Part shown: positions 1-13,316 of the stretch, one piece after another
Layout of the letters: every line of letters starts with the position of its first letter
Numbering within the stretch: position 1 is the stretch's first letter
Source of the DNA: Aphelocoma coerulescens
Taxonomy: Eukaryota; Chordata; Aves; Passeriformes; Corvidae
DNA length: 64,000 bases
Direction of reading: 5' to 3'
Assembly (NCBI RefSeq): GCF_041296385.1
Contig: NW_027183616.1
Span: 108,599 to 172,598, forward strand
The notes under the pieces: model-generated
Seen by the model: only the letters and a program-made list of their open reading frames with translations
Told to the model about the DNA's origin: nothing
Databases searched by the model: none
Program-made: the position numbers and the translations under genes

Positions 1-220
1 TTGGGGCTGCACCTTCTCCTTGCCGCATGTAAGCCACACCAAACTCCCTGATGCACTCTGTCCTCCCCTTCTCAAAGGAGTAGACGGTGGCATCAGGACA
101 CACCTGTGTCCCAGCAGCTGGGTGCCCAGCCGGGAGCAGGAGCAGGGCTGGGGCTGCTCCCAAAGTTGCCCCGCCCCAATGCCAGAGCCGGACATATGCT
201 GAGGGGGGGCTGGATCAGGC

Positions 221-226
221 TTTATT
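221..226 (-). promoter_or_regulatory. AATAAA motif in macrosatellite unit (minus strand)
   Basis: TTTATT on the plus strand reads AATAAA on the minus strand, within GGACAATAAAGCCTGATCC. It recurs at the same place in every unit, including the truncated one. It would suit the 3' end of a minus-strand transcript, but nothing else here shows that one exists; a chance match is possible. Confidence 0.3.
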
Positions 227-569
227 GTCCAGCTGCATGCCAGGAGTGAGCACAAAATCTACCTGCATTCTCTGCAGCATGCCATCCTGGAGCAGAGCCA
301 TTGCCAAAGGAAGCCGTCAGCCCGTGCCAAGCCAGTGCCGGAGTGGGATCCTAGCAGCACCTGTGGAAGCCGGGAGAGAGGAGCCCACCTGGAGCAGGTT
401 CGTGCAGGATTAATCATCCCGTGGCTTCCCACCAGGGTCCTGTTGCTTCCAAAAGGCCCCACAGTGTCACTGTGGCCCCTCGGTTCCACCAGGTTCCATA
501 GCGTCACTGTGGTGCCCAGGGTTCCATCAGCTTCGCCAGCATCCCCACGGTCTGCAGAGCTCCCCGAGC

Positions 570-945
570 TTCTGTGGTGTCACAGTGGAGGCAGGGTTGC
601 ATCAGGTTCCATAGCATCAGCACGGTCTCCAGGGCTCCCAGAGGTTCTGTGGTGTCACAGAGGAGGCAGGGTTGCATCAGGTTCCATAGCATCACCACAG
701 TCTCCAGGGCTCCCTGAGCTTCTGTGGTGTCACAGTGGAGGCAGGGTTGCATCAGGTTCCATAGCATCAGCACGGTCTCCAGAGCTCCCAGAGGTTCTGT
801 GGTGTCACAGAGGAGGCAGGGTTGCATCAGGTTCCATAGCATCAGCACGGTCTCCAGGGCTCCCAGAGGTTCTGTGGTGTCACAGAGGAGGCAGGGTTGC
901 ATCAGGTTCAATAGCATCAGCATGGTCTCCAGGGCTCCCCTGAGC
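570..945. repeat. Inner 75-bp minisatellite of unit 1 (5 copies)
   Basis: The motif starting TTCTGTGGTGTCACAG recurs at 570, 645, 720, 795 and 870, with degenerate partial copies on both sides. Equivalent blocks with five copies lie at about 2838-3213, 9342-9717 and 11610-11985; blocks with three copies lie at about 5106-5330 and 7224-7450. Because 75 is divisible by three, frames stay open through the block on both strands as a 25-residue repeat. That is a simple consequence of the period and not evidence of coding. Confidence 0.93.
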
Positions 946-3900
946 TTCTGTGGTGGTGTCACAGAGGAGCCAGGCTTCCTTGTAGTTCCCCAGCATCACA
1001 AAGGCTCTCCTGGGAGCCACGGGTCACAAAGCACCGTGGGCTCTGTGCAGCCCCGCTGTGTCACAATGGCCGCTGGCTTCCACGAGCCCCCGCAGTGTCC
1101 CAGTGGGCCCCGTGGCTTTAGGAGTGGGTGGCTGGGAGTTGGTGCCAGCGGCTGGGGGAGCAGCAGCAGGGACTGTGTGTGGACAGTGCCATGGCCACTT
1201 GTGTGGCCACTGGTGTCTCTGTGCCAGGCACAGCCGTGGTGTGTAACACCGGCTCTGGGTCCTTTGGCTGTGCAGGTGGCAGTCACGGCCTGGAGCAGGG
1301 CTGCTCCCGGGGGACAGCCTGGGGCAGGAGGCTGCTGGAGATTCATTCCCCACACTCCTTGTCATGAGGTGCTCAGAGTGATTGGAAAGGCTGTTGGCAG
1401 CAGGCAGTTCTCTGGGTTCAAGCTGTGGAGCTGTCAGCGGGAATGCAAAGGCCAAGCTGGTGAGCCTTTTGTCCTGGTGCCTTTAGTGTGTGAGCAGTCC
1501 CTGGTGCCGTTGTCTTTGGATCCTGAGTGTGGGAGAGGCAAGGCTTAGGATGGTGCGTAGAGCTGAGAAGGAAAGTGCCGAGAGCAGCGTGTGTGCTGCT
1601 GCTTTGAGGGGTGCAGTTGAAGTTGTAGGCAGCAAGAGCTTTCTCAGCTGGCCCTTTTGTGAGCTCTGCTTTTGCCAGATGACTTCCATCTTACCCTCTT
1701 ACCATCTTAGCCTCTCATTTTTGCATATCCCAAACCCCCTTCCAAACATCCAGCAGCTGCTTGTAAAGAAGAAGTCCTAGAACAAAAAGCCAGTGCTGCC
1801 TTTCATAGCCCCTTTGCTGTCTATGAAGTAGAGGAAAGAAGCTAGTGAGACGCACTTTCTTTCTCAACTCCATAGAGCGCATCCTTCTCTCAAGGTGGCA
1901 GAGTCCTTGGCGGAAGTGAAGCATCTGCAGCTGCAGTTCAGACTGAGAGATGTGCCAGGACAGGAAACATTTGCTGACCTTCCCTGTTCCCTGTGCAACA
2001 TGATTCTCGCATCCCAGTCACTTTCACATACCTTCGGTATCCCTGAGTCCAAGCAGCTAAAGCTCACAGAGACAGAAGTGTCAGGAAGGAAAACGTTGCA
2101 AAAGCACCCCCTTCTCTTATCAGCATATAAATTGTGCACAACAGGCTGCGGCACCGAACCTTCCTTCTCAGATAGACATGCCATCACACTTTTCACTCTT
2201 GCAGCTCGGTTGAAAAGCTCCAGCAGCTGCTCCCGCAATAGCAAAAGGTTCTAGAAGTGAAAGCCAGTTTGGGGCTGCACCTTCTCCTTGCCGCATGTAA
2301 GCCACACCAAACTCCCTGATGCACTCTGTCCTCCCCTTCTCAAAGGAGTAGACGGTGGCATCAGGACACACCTGTGTCCCAGCAGCTGGGTGCCCAGCCG
2401 GGAGCAGGAGCAGGGCTGGGGCTGCTCCCAAAGTTGCCCCGCCCCAATGCCAGAGCCGGACATATGCTGAGGGGGGGCTGGATCAGGCTTTATTGTCCAG
2501 CTGCATGCCAGGAGTGAGCACAAAATCTACCTGCATTCTCTGCAGCATGCCATCCTGGAGCAGAGCCATTGCCAAAGGAAGCCGTGAGCCCGTGCCAAGC
2601 CAGTGCCGGAGTGGGATCCTAGCAGCACCTGTGGAAGCCGGGAGAGAGGAGCCCACCTGGAGCAGGTTCGTGCAGGATTAATCATCCCGTGGCTTCCCAC
2701 CAGGGTCCTGTTGCTTCCAAAAGGCCCCACAGTGTCAATGTGGCCCCTCGGTTCCACCAGGTTCCATAGCGTCACTGTGGTGCCCAGGGTTCCGTCAGCT
2801 TCGCCAGCATCCCCACGGTCTGCAGAGCTCCCCGAGCTTCTGTGGTGTCACAGTGGAGGCAGGGTTGCATCAGGTTCCATAGCATCAGCACGGTCTCCAG
2901 GGCTCCCAGAGGTTCTGTGGTGTCACAGTGGAGGCAGGGTTGCATCAGGTTCCATAGCATCACCACAGTCTCCAGGGCTCCCTGAGCTTCTGTGGTGTCA
3001 CAGTGGAGGCAGGGTTGCATCAGGTTCCATAGCATCAGCACGGTCTCCAGGGCTCCCAGAGGTTCTGTGGTGTCACAGAGGAGGCAGGGTTGCATCAGGT
3101 TCCATAGCATCAGCACGGTCTCCAGGGCTCCAAGAGCTTCTGTGTTGTCACAGAGGAGGCAGGGTTGCATCAGGTTCAATAGCATCAGCACGGTCTCCAG
3201 GGCTCCCCTGAGCTTCTGTGGTGGTGTCACAGAGGAGCCAGGCTTCCTTGTAGTTCCCCAGCATCACAAAGGCTCTCCTGGGAGCCACGGGTCACAAAGC
3301 ACCGTGGGCTCTGTGCAGCCCCGCTGTGTCACAATGGCCGCTGGCTTCCACGAGCCCCCGCAGTGTCCCAGTGGGCCCCGTGGCTTTAGGAGTGGGTGGC
3401 TGGGAGTTGGTGCCAGCGGCTGGGGGAGCAGCAGCAGGGACTGTGTGTGGACAGTGCCATGGCCACTTGTGTGGCCACTGGTGTCTCTGTGCCAGGCACA
3501 GCCGTGGTGTGTAACACCGGCTCTGGGTCCTTTGGCTGTGCAGGTGGCAGTCACGGCCTGGAGCAGGGCTGCTCCCGGGGGACAGCCTGGGGCAGGAGGC
3601 TGCTGGAGATTCATTCCCCACACTCCTTGTCATGAGGTGCTCAGAGTGATTGGAAAGGCTGTTGGCAGCAGGCAGTTCTCTGGGTTCAAGCTGTGGAGCT
3701 GTCAGCGGGAATGCAAAGGCCAAGCTGGTGAGCCTTTTGTCCTGGTGCCTTTAGTGTGTGAGCAGTCCCTGGTGCCGTTGTCTTTGGATCCTGAGTGTGG
3801 GAGAGGCAAGGCTTAGGATGGTGCGTAGAGCTGAGAAGGAAAGTGCCGAGAGCAGCGTGTGTGCTGCTGCTTTGAGGGGTGCAGTTGAAGTTGTAGGCAG

Positions 3901-6900
3901 CAAGAGCTTTCTCAGCTGGCCCTTTTGTGAGCTCTGCTTTTGCCAGATGACTTCCATCTTACCCTCTTACCATCTTAGCCTCTCATTTTTGCATATCCCA
4001 AACCCCCTTCCAAACATCCAGCAGCTGCTTGTAAAGAAGAAGTCCTAGAACAAAAAGCCAGTGCTGCCTTTCATAGCCCCTTTGCTGTCTATGAAGTAGA
4101 GGAAAGAAGCTAGTGAGACGCACTTTCTTTCTCAACTCCATAGAGCGCATCCTTCTCTCAAGGTGGCAGAGTCCTTGGCGGAAGTGAAGCATCTGCAGCT
4201 GCAGTTCAGACTGAGAGATGTGCCAGGACAGGAAACATTTGCTGACCTTCCCTGTTCCCTGTGCAACATGATTCTCGCATCCCAGTCACTTTCACATACC
4301 TTCGGTATCCCTGAGTCCAAGCAGCTAAAGCTCACAGAGACAGAAGTGTCAGGAAGGAAAACGTTCCAAAAGCACCCCCTTCTCTTATCAGCATATAAAT
4401 TGTGCACAACAGGCTGCGGCACCGAACCTTCCTTCTCAGATAGACATGCCATCACACTTTTCACTCTTGCAGCTCGGTTGAAAAGCTCCAGCAGCTGCTC
4501 CCGCAATAGCAAAAGGTTCTAGAAGTGAAAGCCAGTTTGGGGCTGCACCTTCTCCTTGCCGCATGTAAGCCACACCAAACTCCCTGATGCACTCTGTCCT
4601 CCCCTTCTCAAAGGAGTAGACGGTGGCATCAGGACACACCTGTGTCCCAGCAGCTGGGTGCCCAGCCGGGAGCAGGAGCAGGGCTGGGGCTGCTCCCAAA
4701 GTTGCCCCGCCCCAATGCCAGAGCCGGACATATGCTGAGGGGGGGCTGGATCAGGCTTTATTGTCCAGCTGCATGCCAGGAGTGAGCACAAAATCTACCT
4801 GCATTCTCTGCAGCATGCCATCCTGGAGCAGAGCCATTGCCAAAGGAAGCCGTGAGCCCGTGCCAAGCCAGTGCCGGGGTGGGATCCTAGCAGCACCTGT
4901 GGAAGCCGGGAGAGAGGAGCCCACCTGGAGCAGGTTCGTGCAGGATTAATCATCCCGTGGCTTCCCACCAGGGTCCTGTTGCTTCCAAAAGGCCCCACAG
5001 TGTCACTGTGGCCCCTCGGTTCCACCAGGTTCCATAGCGTCACTGTGGTGCCCAGGGTTCCGTCAGCTTCGCCAGCATCCCCACGGTCTGCAGAGCTCCC
5101 CGAGCTTCTGTGGTGTCACAGTGGAGGCAGGGTTGCATCAGGTTCCATAGCATCAGCACGGTCTCCAGGGCTCCCAGAGGTTCTGTGGTGTCACAGAGGA
5201 GGCAGGGTTGCATCAGGTTCCATAGCATCACCACGGTCTCCAGGGTTCCAAGAGCTTCTGTGGTGTCACAGAGGAGGCAGGGTTGCATCAGGTTCAATAG
5301 CATCAGCACGGTCTCCAGGGCTCCCCTGAGCTTCTGTGGTGGTGTCACAGAGGAGCCAGGCTTCCTTGTAGTTCCCCAGCATCACAAAGGCTCTCCTGGG
5401 AGCCACGGGTCACAAAGCACCGTGGGCTCTGTGCAGCCCCGCTGTGTCACAATGGCCGCTGGCTTCCACGAGCCCCCGCAGTGTCCCAGTGGGCCCCGTG
5501 GCTTTAGGAGTGGGTGGCTGGGAGTTGGTGCCAGCGGCTGGGGGAGCAGCAGCAGGGACTGTGTGTGGACAGTGCCATGGCCACTTGTGTGGCCACTGGT
5601 GTCTCTGTGTCAGGCACAGCCGTGGTGTGTAACACCGGCTCTGGGTCCTTTGGCTGTGCAGGTGGCAGTCACGGCCTGGAGCAGGGCTGCTCCCGGGGGA
5701 CAGCCTGGGGCAGGAGGCTGCTGGAGATTCATTCCCCACACTCCTTGTCATGAGGTGCTCAGAGTGATTGGAAAGGCTGTTGGCAGCAGGCAGTTCTCTG
5801 GGTTCAAGCTGTGGAGCTGTCAGCGGGAATGCAAAGGCCAAGCTGGTGAGCCTTTTTTCCTGGTGCCTTTAGTGTGTGAGCAGTCCCTGGTGCCGTTGTC
5901 TTTGGATCCTGAGTGTGGGAGAGGCAAGGCTTAGGATGGTGCGTAGAGCTGAGAAGGAAAGTGCCGAGAGCAGCGTGTGTGCTGCTGCTTTGAGGGGTGC
6001 AGTTGAAGTTGTAGGCAGCAAGAGCTTTCTCAGCTGGCCCTTTTGTGAGCTCTGCTTTTGCCAGATGACTTCCATCTTACCCTCTTACCATCTTAGCCTC
6101 TCATTTTTGCATATCCCAAACCCCCTTCCAAACATCCAGCAGCTGCTTGTAAAGAAGAAGTCCTAGAACAAAAAGCCAGTGCTGCCTTTCATAGCCCCTT
6201 TGCTGTCTATGAAGTAGAGGAAAGAAGCTAGTGAGACGCACTTTCTTTCTCAACTCCATAGAGCGCATCCTTCTCTCAAGGTGGCAGAGTCCTTGGCGGA
6301 AGTGAAGCATCTGCAGCTGCAGTTCAGACTGAGAGATGTGCCAGGACAGGAAACATTTGCTGACCTTCCCTGTTCCCTGTGCAACATGATTCTCGCATCC
6401 CAGTCACTTTCACATACCTTCGGTATCCCTGAGTCCAAGCAGCTAAAGCTCACAGAGACAGAAGTGTCAGGAAGGAAAACGTTGCAAAAGCACCCCCTTC
6501 TCTTATCAGCATATAAATTGTGCACAACAGGCTGCGGCACCGAACCTTCCTTCTCAGATAGACATGCCATCACACTTTTCACTCTTGCAGCTCGGTTGAA
6601 AAGCTCCAGCAGCTGCTCCCGCAATAGCAAAAGGTTCTAGAAGTGAAAGCCAGTTTGGGGCTGCACCTTCTCCTTGCCGCATGTAAGCCACACCAAACTC
6701 CCTGATGCACTCTGTCCTCCCCTTCTCAAAGGAGTAGACGGTGGCATCAGGACACACCTGTGTCCCAGCAGCTGGGTGCCCAGCCGGGAGCAGGAGCAGG
6801 GCTGGGGCTGCTCCCAAAGTTGCCCCGCCCCAATGCCAGAGCCGGACATATGCTGAGGGGGGGCTGGATCAGGCTTTATTGTCCAGCTGCATGCCAGGAG

Positions 6901-9900
6901 TGAGCACAAAATCTACCTGCATTCTCTGCAGCATGCCATCCTGGAGCAGAGCCATTGCCAAAGGAAGCCGTGAGCCCGTGCCAAGCCAGTGCCGGAGTGG
7001 GATCCTAGCAGCACCTGTGGAAGCCGGGAGAGAGGAGCCCACCTGGAGCAGGTTCGTGCAGGATTAATCATCCCGTGGCTTCCCACCAGGGTCCTGTTGC
7101 TTCCAAAAGGCCCCACAGTGTCACTGTGGCCCCTCGGTTCCACCAGGTTCCATAGCGTCACTGTGGTGCCCAGGGTTCCATCAGCTTCGCCAGCATCCCC
7201 ACGGTCTGCAGAGCTCCCCGAGCTTCTGTGGTGTCACAGTGGAGGCAGGGTTGCATCAGGTTCCATAGCATCAGCACGGTCTCCAGGGCTCCCAGAGGTT
7301 CTGTGGTGTCACAGAGGAGGCAGGGTTGCATCAGGTTCCATAGCATCACCACGGTCTCCAGGGTTCCAAGAGCTTCTGTGGTGTCACAGAGGAGGCAGGG
7401 TTGCATCAGGTTCAATAGCATCAGCACGGTCTCCAGGGCTCCCCTGAGCTTCTGTGGTGGTGTCACAGAGGAGCCAGGCTTCCTTGTAGTTCCCCAGCAT
7501 CACAAAGGCTCTCCTGGGAGCCACGGGTCACAAAGCACCGTGGGCTCTGTGCAGCCCCGCTGTGTCACAATGGCCGCTGGCTTCCACGAGCCCCCGCAGT
7601 GTCCCAGTGGGCCCCGTGGCTTTAGGAGTGGGTGGCTGGGAGTTGGTGCCAGCGGCTGGGGGAGCAGCAGCAGGGACTGTGTGTGGACAGTGCCATGGCC
7701 ACTTGTGTGGCCACTGGTGTCTCTGTGTCAGGCACAGCCGTGGTGTGTAACACCGGCTCTGGGTCCTTTGGCTGTGCAGGTGGCAGTCACGGCCTGGAGC
7801 AGGGCTGCTCCCGGGGGACAGCCTGGGGCAGGAGGCTGCTGGAGATTCATTCCCCACACTCCTTGTCATGAGGTGCTCAGAGTGATTGGAAAGGCTGTTG
7901 GCAGCAGGCAGTTCTCTGGGTTCAAGCTGTGGAGCTGTCAGCGGGAATGCAAAGGCCAAGCTGGTGAGCCTTTTGTCCTGGTGCCTTTAGTGTGTGAGCA
8001 GTCCCTGGTGCCGTTGTCTTTGGATCCTGAGTGTGGGAGAGGCAAGGCTTAGGATGGTGCGTAGAGCTGAGAAGGAAAGTGCCGAGAGCAGCGTGTGTGC
8101 TGCTGCTTTGAGGGGTGCAGTTGAAGTTGTAGGCAGCAAGAGCTTTCTCAGCTGGCCCTTTTGTGAGCTCTGCTTTTGCCAGATGACTTCCATCTTACCC
8201 TCTTACCATCTTAGCCTCTCATTTTTGCATATCCCAAACCCCCTTCCAAACATCCAGCAGCTGCTTGTAAAGAAGAAGTCCTAGAACAAAAAGCCAGTGC
8301 TGCCTTTCATAGCCCCTTTGCTGTCTATGAAGTAGAGGAAAGAAGCTAGTGAGACGCACTTTCTTTCTCAACTCCATAGAGCGCATCCTTCTCTCAAGGT
8401 GGCAGAGTCCTTGGCGGAAGTGAAGCATCTGCAGCTGCAGTTCAGACTGAGAGATGTGCCAGGACAGGAAACATTTGCTGACCTTCCCTGTTCCCTGTGC
8501 AACATGATTCTCGCATCCCAGTCACTTTCACATACCTTCGGTATCCCTGAGTCCAAGCAGCTAAAGCTCACAGAGACAGAAGTGTCAGGAAGGAAAACGT
8601 TGCAAAAGCACCCCCTTCTCTTATCAGCATATAAATTGTGCACAACAGGCTGCGGCACCGAACCTTCCTTCTCAGATAGACATGCCATCACACTTTTCAC
8701 TCTTGCAGCTCGGTTGAAAAGCTCCAGCAGCTGCTCCCGCAATAGCAAAAGGTTCTAGAAGTGAAAGCCAGTTTGGGGCTGCACCTTCTCCTTGCCGCAT
8801 GTAAGCCACACCAAACTCCCTGATGCACTCTGTCCTCCCCTTCTCAAAGGAGTAGACGGTGGCATCAGGACACACCTGTGTCCCAGCAGCTGGGTGCCCA
8901 GCCGGGAGCAGGAGCAGGGCTGGGGCTGCTCCCAAAGTTGCCCCGCCCCAATGCCAGAGCCGGACATATGCTGAGGGGGGGCTGGATCAGGCTTTATTGT
9001 CCAGCTGCATGCCAGGAGTGAGCACAAAATCTACCTGCATTCTCTGCAGCATGCCATCCTGGAGCAGAGCCATTGCCAAAGGAAGCCGTGAGCCCGTGCC
9101 AAGCCAGTGCCGGAGTGGGATCCTAGCAGCACCTGTGGAAGCCGGGAGAGAGGAGCCCACCTGGAGCAGGTTCGTGCAGGATTAATCATCCCGTGGCTTC
9201 CCACCAGGGTCCTGTTGCTTCCAAAAGGCCCCACAGTGTCACTGTGGCCCCTCGGTTCCACCAGGTTCCATAGCGTCACTGTGGTGCCCAGGGTTCCATC
9301 AGCTTCGCCAGCATCCCCACGGTCTGCAGAGCTCCCCGAGCTTCTGTGGTGTCACAGTGGAGGCAGGGTTGCATCAGGTTCCATAGCATCAGCACGGTCT
9401 CCAGGGCTCCCAGAGGTTCTGTGGTGTCACAGTGGAGGCAGGGTTGCATCAGGTTCCATAGCATCACCACAGTCTCCAGGGCTCCCTGAGCTTCTGTGGT
9501 GTCACAGTGGAGGCAGGGTTGCATCAGGTTCCATAGCATCAGCACGGTCTCCAGGGCTCCCAGAGGTTCTGTGGTGTCACAGAGGAGGCAGGGTTGCATC
9601 AGGTTCCATAGCATCAGCACGGTCTCCAGGGCTCCAAGAGCTTCTGTGTTGTCACAGAGGAGGCAGGGTTGCATCAGGTTCAATAGCATCAGCACGGTCT
9701 CCAGGGCTCCCCTGAGCTTCTGTGGTGGTGTCACAGAGGAGCCAGGCTTCCTTGTAGTTCCCCAGCATCACAAAGGCTCTCCTGGGAGCCACGGGTCACA
9801 AAGCACCGTGGGCTCTGTGCAGCCCCGCTGTGTCACAATGGCCGCTGGCTTCCACGAGCCCCCGCAGTGTCCCAGTGGGCCCCGTGGCTTTAGGAGTGGG

Positions 9901-12394
9901 TGGCTGGGAGTTGGTGCCAGCGGCTGGGGGAGCAGCAGCAGGGACTGTGTGTGGACAGTGCCATGGCCACTTTTGTGGCCACTGGTGTCTCTGTGCCAGG
10001 CACAGCCGTGGTGTGTAACACCGGCTCTGGGTCCTTTGGCTGTGCAGGTGGCAGTCACGGCCTGGAGCAGGGCTGCTCCCGGGGGACAGCCTGGGGCAGG
10101 AGGCTGCTGGAGATTCATTCCCCACACTCCTTGTCATGAGGTGCTCAGAGTGATTGGAAAGGCTGTTGGCAGCAGGCAGTTCTCTGGGTTCAAGCTGTGG
10201 AGCTGTCAGCGGGAATGCAAAGGCCAAGCTGGTGAGCCTTTTGTCCTGGTGCCTTTAGTGTGTGAGCAGTCCCTGGTGCCGTTGTCTTTGGATCCTGAGT
10301 GTGGGAGAGGCAAGGCTTAGGATGGTGCGTAGAGCTGAGAAGGAAAGTGCCGAGAGCAGCATGTGTGCTGCTGCTTTGAGGGGTGCAGTTGAAGTTGTAG
10401 GCAGCAAGAGCTTTCTCAGCTGGCCCTTTTGTGAGCTCTGCTTTTGCCAGATGACTTCCATCTTACCCTCTTACCATCTTAGCCTCTCATTTTTGCATAT
10501 CCCAAACCCCCTTCCAAACATCCAGCAGCTGCTTGTAAAGAAGAAGTCCTAGAACAAAAAGCCAGTGCTGCCTTTCATAGCCCCTTTGCTGTCTATGAAG
10601 TAGAGGAAAGAAGCTAGTGAGACGCACTTTCTTTCTCAACTCCATAGAGCGCATCCTTCTCTCAAGGTGGCAGAGTCCTTGGCGGAAGTGAAGCATCTGC
10701 AGCTGCAGTTCAGACTGAGAGATGTGCCAGGACAGGAAACATTTGCTGACCTTCCCTGTTCCCTGTGCAACATGATTCTCGCATCCCAGTCACTTTCACA
10801 TACCTTCGGTATCCCTGAGTCCAAGCAGCTAAAGCTCACAGAGACAGAAGTGTCAGGAAGGAAAACGTTCCAAAAGCACCCCCTTCTCTTATCAGCATAT
10901 AAATTGTGCACAACAGGCTGCAGCACCGAACCTTCCTTCTCAGATAGACATGCCATCACACTTTTCACTCTTGCAGCTCGGTTGAAAAGCTCCAGCAGCT
11001 GCTCCTGCAATAGCAAAAGGTTCTAGAAGTGAAAGCCAGTTTGGGGCTGCACCTTCTCCTTGCCGCATGTAAGCCACACCAAACTCCCTGATGCACTCTG
11101 TCCTCCCCTTCTCAAAGGAGTAGACGGTGGCATCAGGACACACCTGTGTCCCAGCAGCTGGGTGCCCAGCCGGGAGCAGGAGCAGGGCTGGGGCTGCTCC
11201 CAAAGTTGCCCCGCCCCAATGCCAGAGCCGGACATATGCTGAGGGGGGGCTGGATCAGGCTTTATTGTCCAGCTGCATGCCAGGAGTGAGCACAAAATCT
11301 ACCTGCATTCTCTGCAGCATGCCATCCTGGAGCAGAGCCATTGCCAAAGGAAGCCGTGAGCCCGTGCCAAGCCAGTGCCGGAGTGGGATCCTAGCAGCAC
11401 CTGTGGAAGCCGGGAGAGAGGAGCCCACCTGGAGCAGGTTCGTGCAGGATTAATCATCCCGTGGCTTCCCACCAGGGTCCTGTTGCTTCCAAAAGGCCCC
11501 ACAGTGTCACTGTGGCCCCTCGGTTCCACCAGGTTCCATAGCGTCACTGTGGTGCCCAGGGTTCCATCAGCTTCGCCAGCATCCCCACGGTCTGCAGAGC
11601 TCCCCGAGCTTCTGTGGTGTCACAGTGGAGGCAGGGTTGCATCAGGTTCCATAGCATCAGCACGGTCTCCAGGGCTCCCAGAGGTTCTGTGGTGTCACAG
11701 TGGAGGCAGGGTTGCATCAGGTTCCATAGCATCACCACAGTCTCCAGGGCTCCCTGAGCTTCTGTGGTGTCACAGTGGAGGCAGGGTTGCATCAGGTTCC
11801 ATAGCATCAGCACGGTCTCCAGGGCTCCCAGAGGTTCTGTGGTGTCACAGAGGAGGCAGGGTTGCATCAGGTTCCATAGCATCAGCACGGTCTCCAGGGC
11901 TCCAAGAGCTTCTGTGTTGTCACAGAGGAGGCAGGGTTGCATCAGGTTCAATAGCATCAGCACGGTCTCCAGGGCTCCCCTGAGCTTCTGTGGTGGTATC
12001 ACAGAGGAGCCAGGCTTCCTTGTAGTTCCCCAGCATCACAAAGGCTCTCCTGGGAGCCACGGGTCACAAAGCACCGTGGGCTCTGTGCAGCCCCGCTGTG
12101 TCACAATGGCCGCTGGCTTCCACGAGCCCCCGCAGTGTCCCAGTGGGCCCCGTGGCTTTAGGAGTGGGTGGCTGGGAGTTGGTGCCAGCGGCTGGGGGAG
12201 CAGCAGCAGGGACTGTGTGTGGACAGTGCCATGGCCACTTTTGTGGCCACTGGTGTCTCTGTGCCAGGCACAGCCGTGGTGTGTAACACCGGCTCTGGGT
12301 CCTTTGGCTGTGCAGGTGGCAGTCACGGCCTGGAGCAGGGCTGCTCCCGGGGGACAGCCTGGGGCAGGAGGCTGCTGGAGATTCATTCCCCACA

Positions 12395-12404
12395 CGCTGC
12401 AGCT
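12395..12404. other. 8-bp insertion private to macrosatellite unit 6
   Basis: Units 1-5 read CCACACTCCTTGTC here, whereas unit 6 has eight additional bases (a GCTGCAGC-like block) before CTCCTTGTC. It lengthens the unit from 2268 to 2276 bp and shifts every frame across it. Confidence 0.85.
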
Positions 12405-13316
12405 CCTTGTCATGAGGTGCTCAGAGTGATTGGAAAGGCTGTTGGCAGCAGGCAGTTCTCTGGGTTCAAGCTGTGGAGCTGTCAGCGGGAATGCAAAGGC
12501 CAAGCTGGTGAGCCTTTTGTCCTGGTGCCTTTAGTGTGTGAGCAGTCCCTGGTGCCGTTGTCTTTGGATCCTGAGTGTGGGAGAGGCAAGGCTTAGGATG
12601 GTGCGTAGAGCTGAGAAGGAAAGTGCCGAGAGCAGCGTGTGTGCTGCTGCTTTGAGGGGTGCAGTTGAAGTTGTAGGCAGCAAGAGCTTTCTCAGCTGGC
12701 CCTTTTGTGAGCTCTGCTTTTGCCAGATGACTTCCATCTTACCCTCTTACCATCTTAGCCTCTCATTTTTGCATATCCCAAACCCCCTTCCAAACATCCA
12801 GCAGCTGCTTGTAAAGAAGAAGTCCTAGAACAAAAAGCCAGTGCTGCCTTTCATAGCCCCTTTGCTGTCTATGAAGTAGAGGAAAGAAGCTAGTGAGACG
12901 CACTTTCTTTCTCAACTCCATAGAGCGCATCCTTCTCTCAAGGTGGCAGAGTCCTTGGCGGAAGTGAAGCATCTGCAGCTGCAGTTCAGACTGAGAGATG
13001 TGCCAGGACAGGAAACATTTGCTGACCTTCCCTGTTCCCTGTGCAACATGATTCTCGCATCCCAGTCACTTTCACATACCTTCGGTATCCCTGAGTCCAA
13101 GCAGCTAAAGCTCACAGAGACAGAAGTGTCAGGAAGGAAAACGTTGCAAAAGCACCCCCTTCTCTTATCAGCATATAAATTGTGCACAACAGGCTGCGGC
13201 ACCGAACCTTCCTTCTCAGATAGACATGCCATCACACTTTTCACTCTTGCAGCTCGGTTGAAAAGCTCCAGCAGCTGCTCCCGCAATAGCAAAAGGTTCT
13301 AGAAGTGAAAGCCAGT

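Noticed and set aside
724..1548. 274-codon open frame repeated in every macrosatellite unit
   Set aside because: It runs through the 75-bp repeat, overlaps other equally long frames on both strands, has no family resemblance and is broken by the 8-bp insertion in unit 6.
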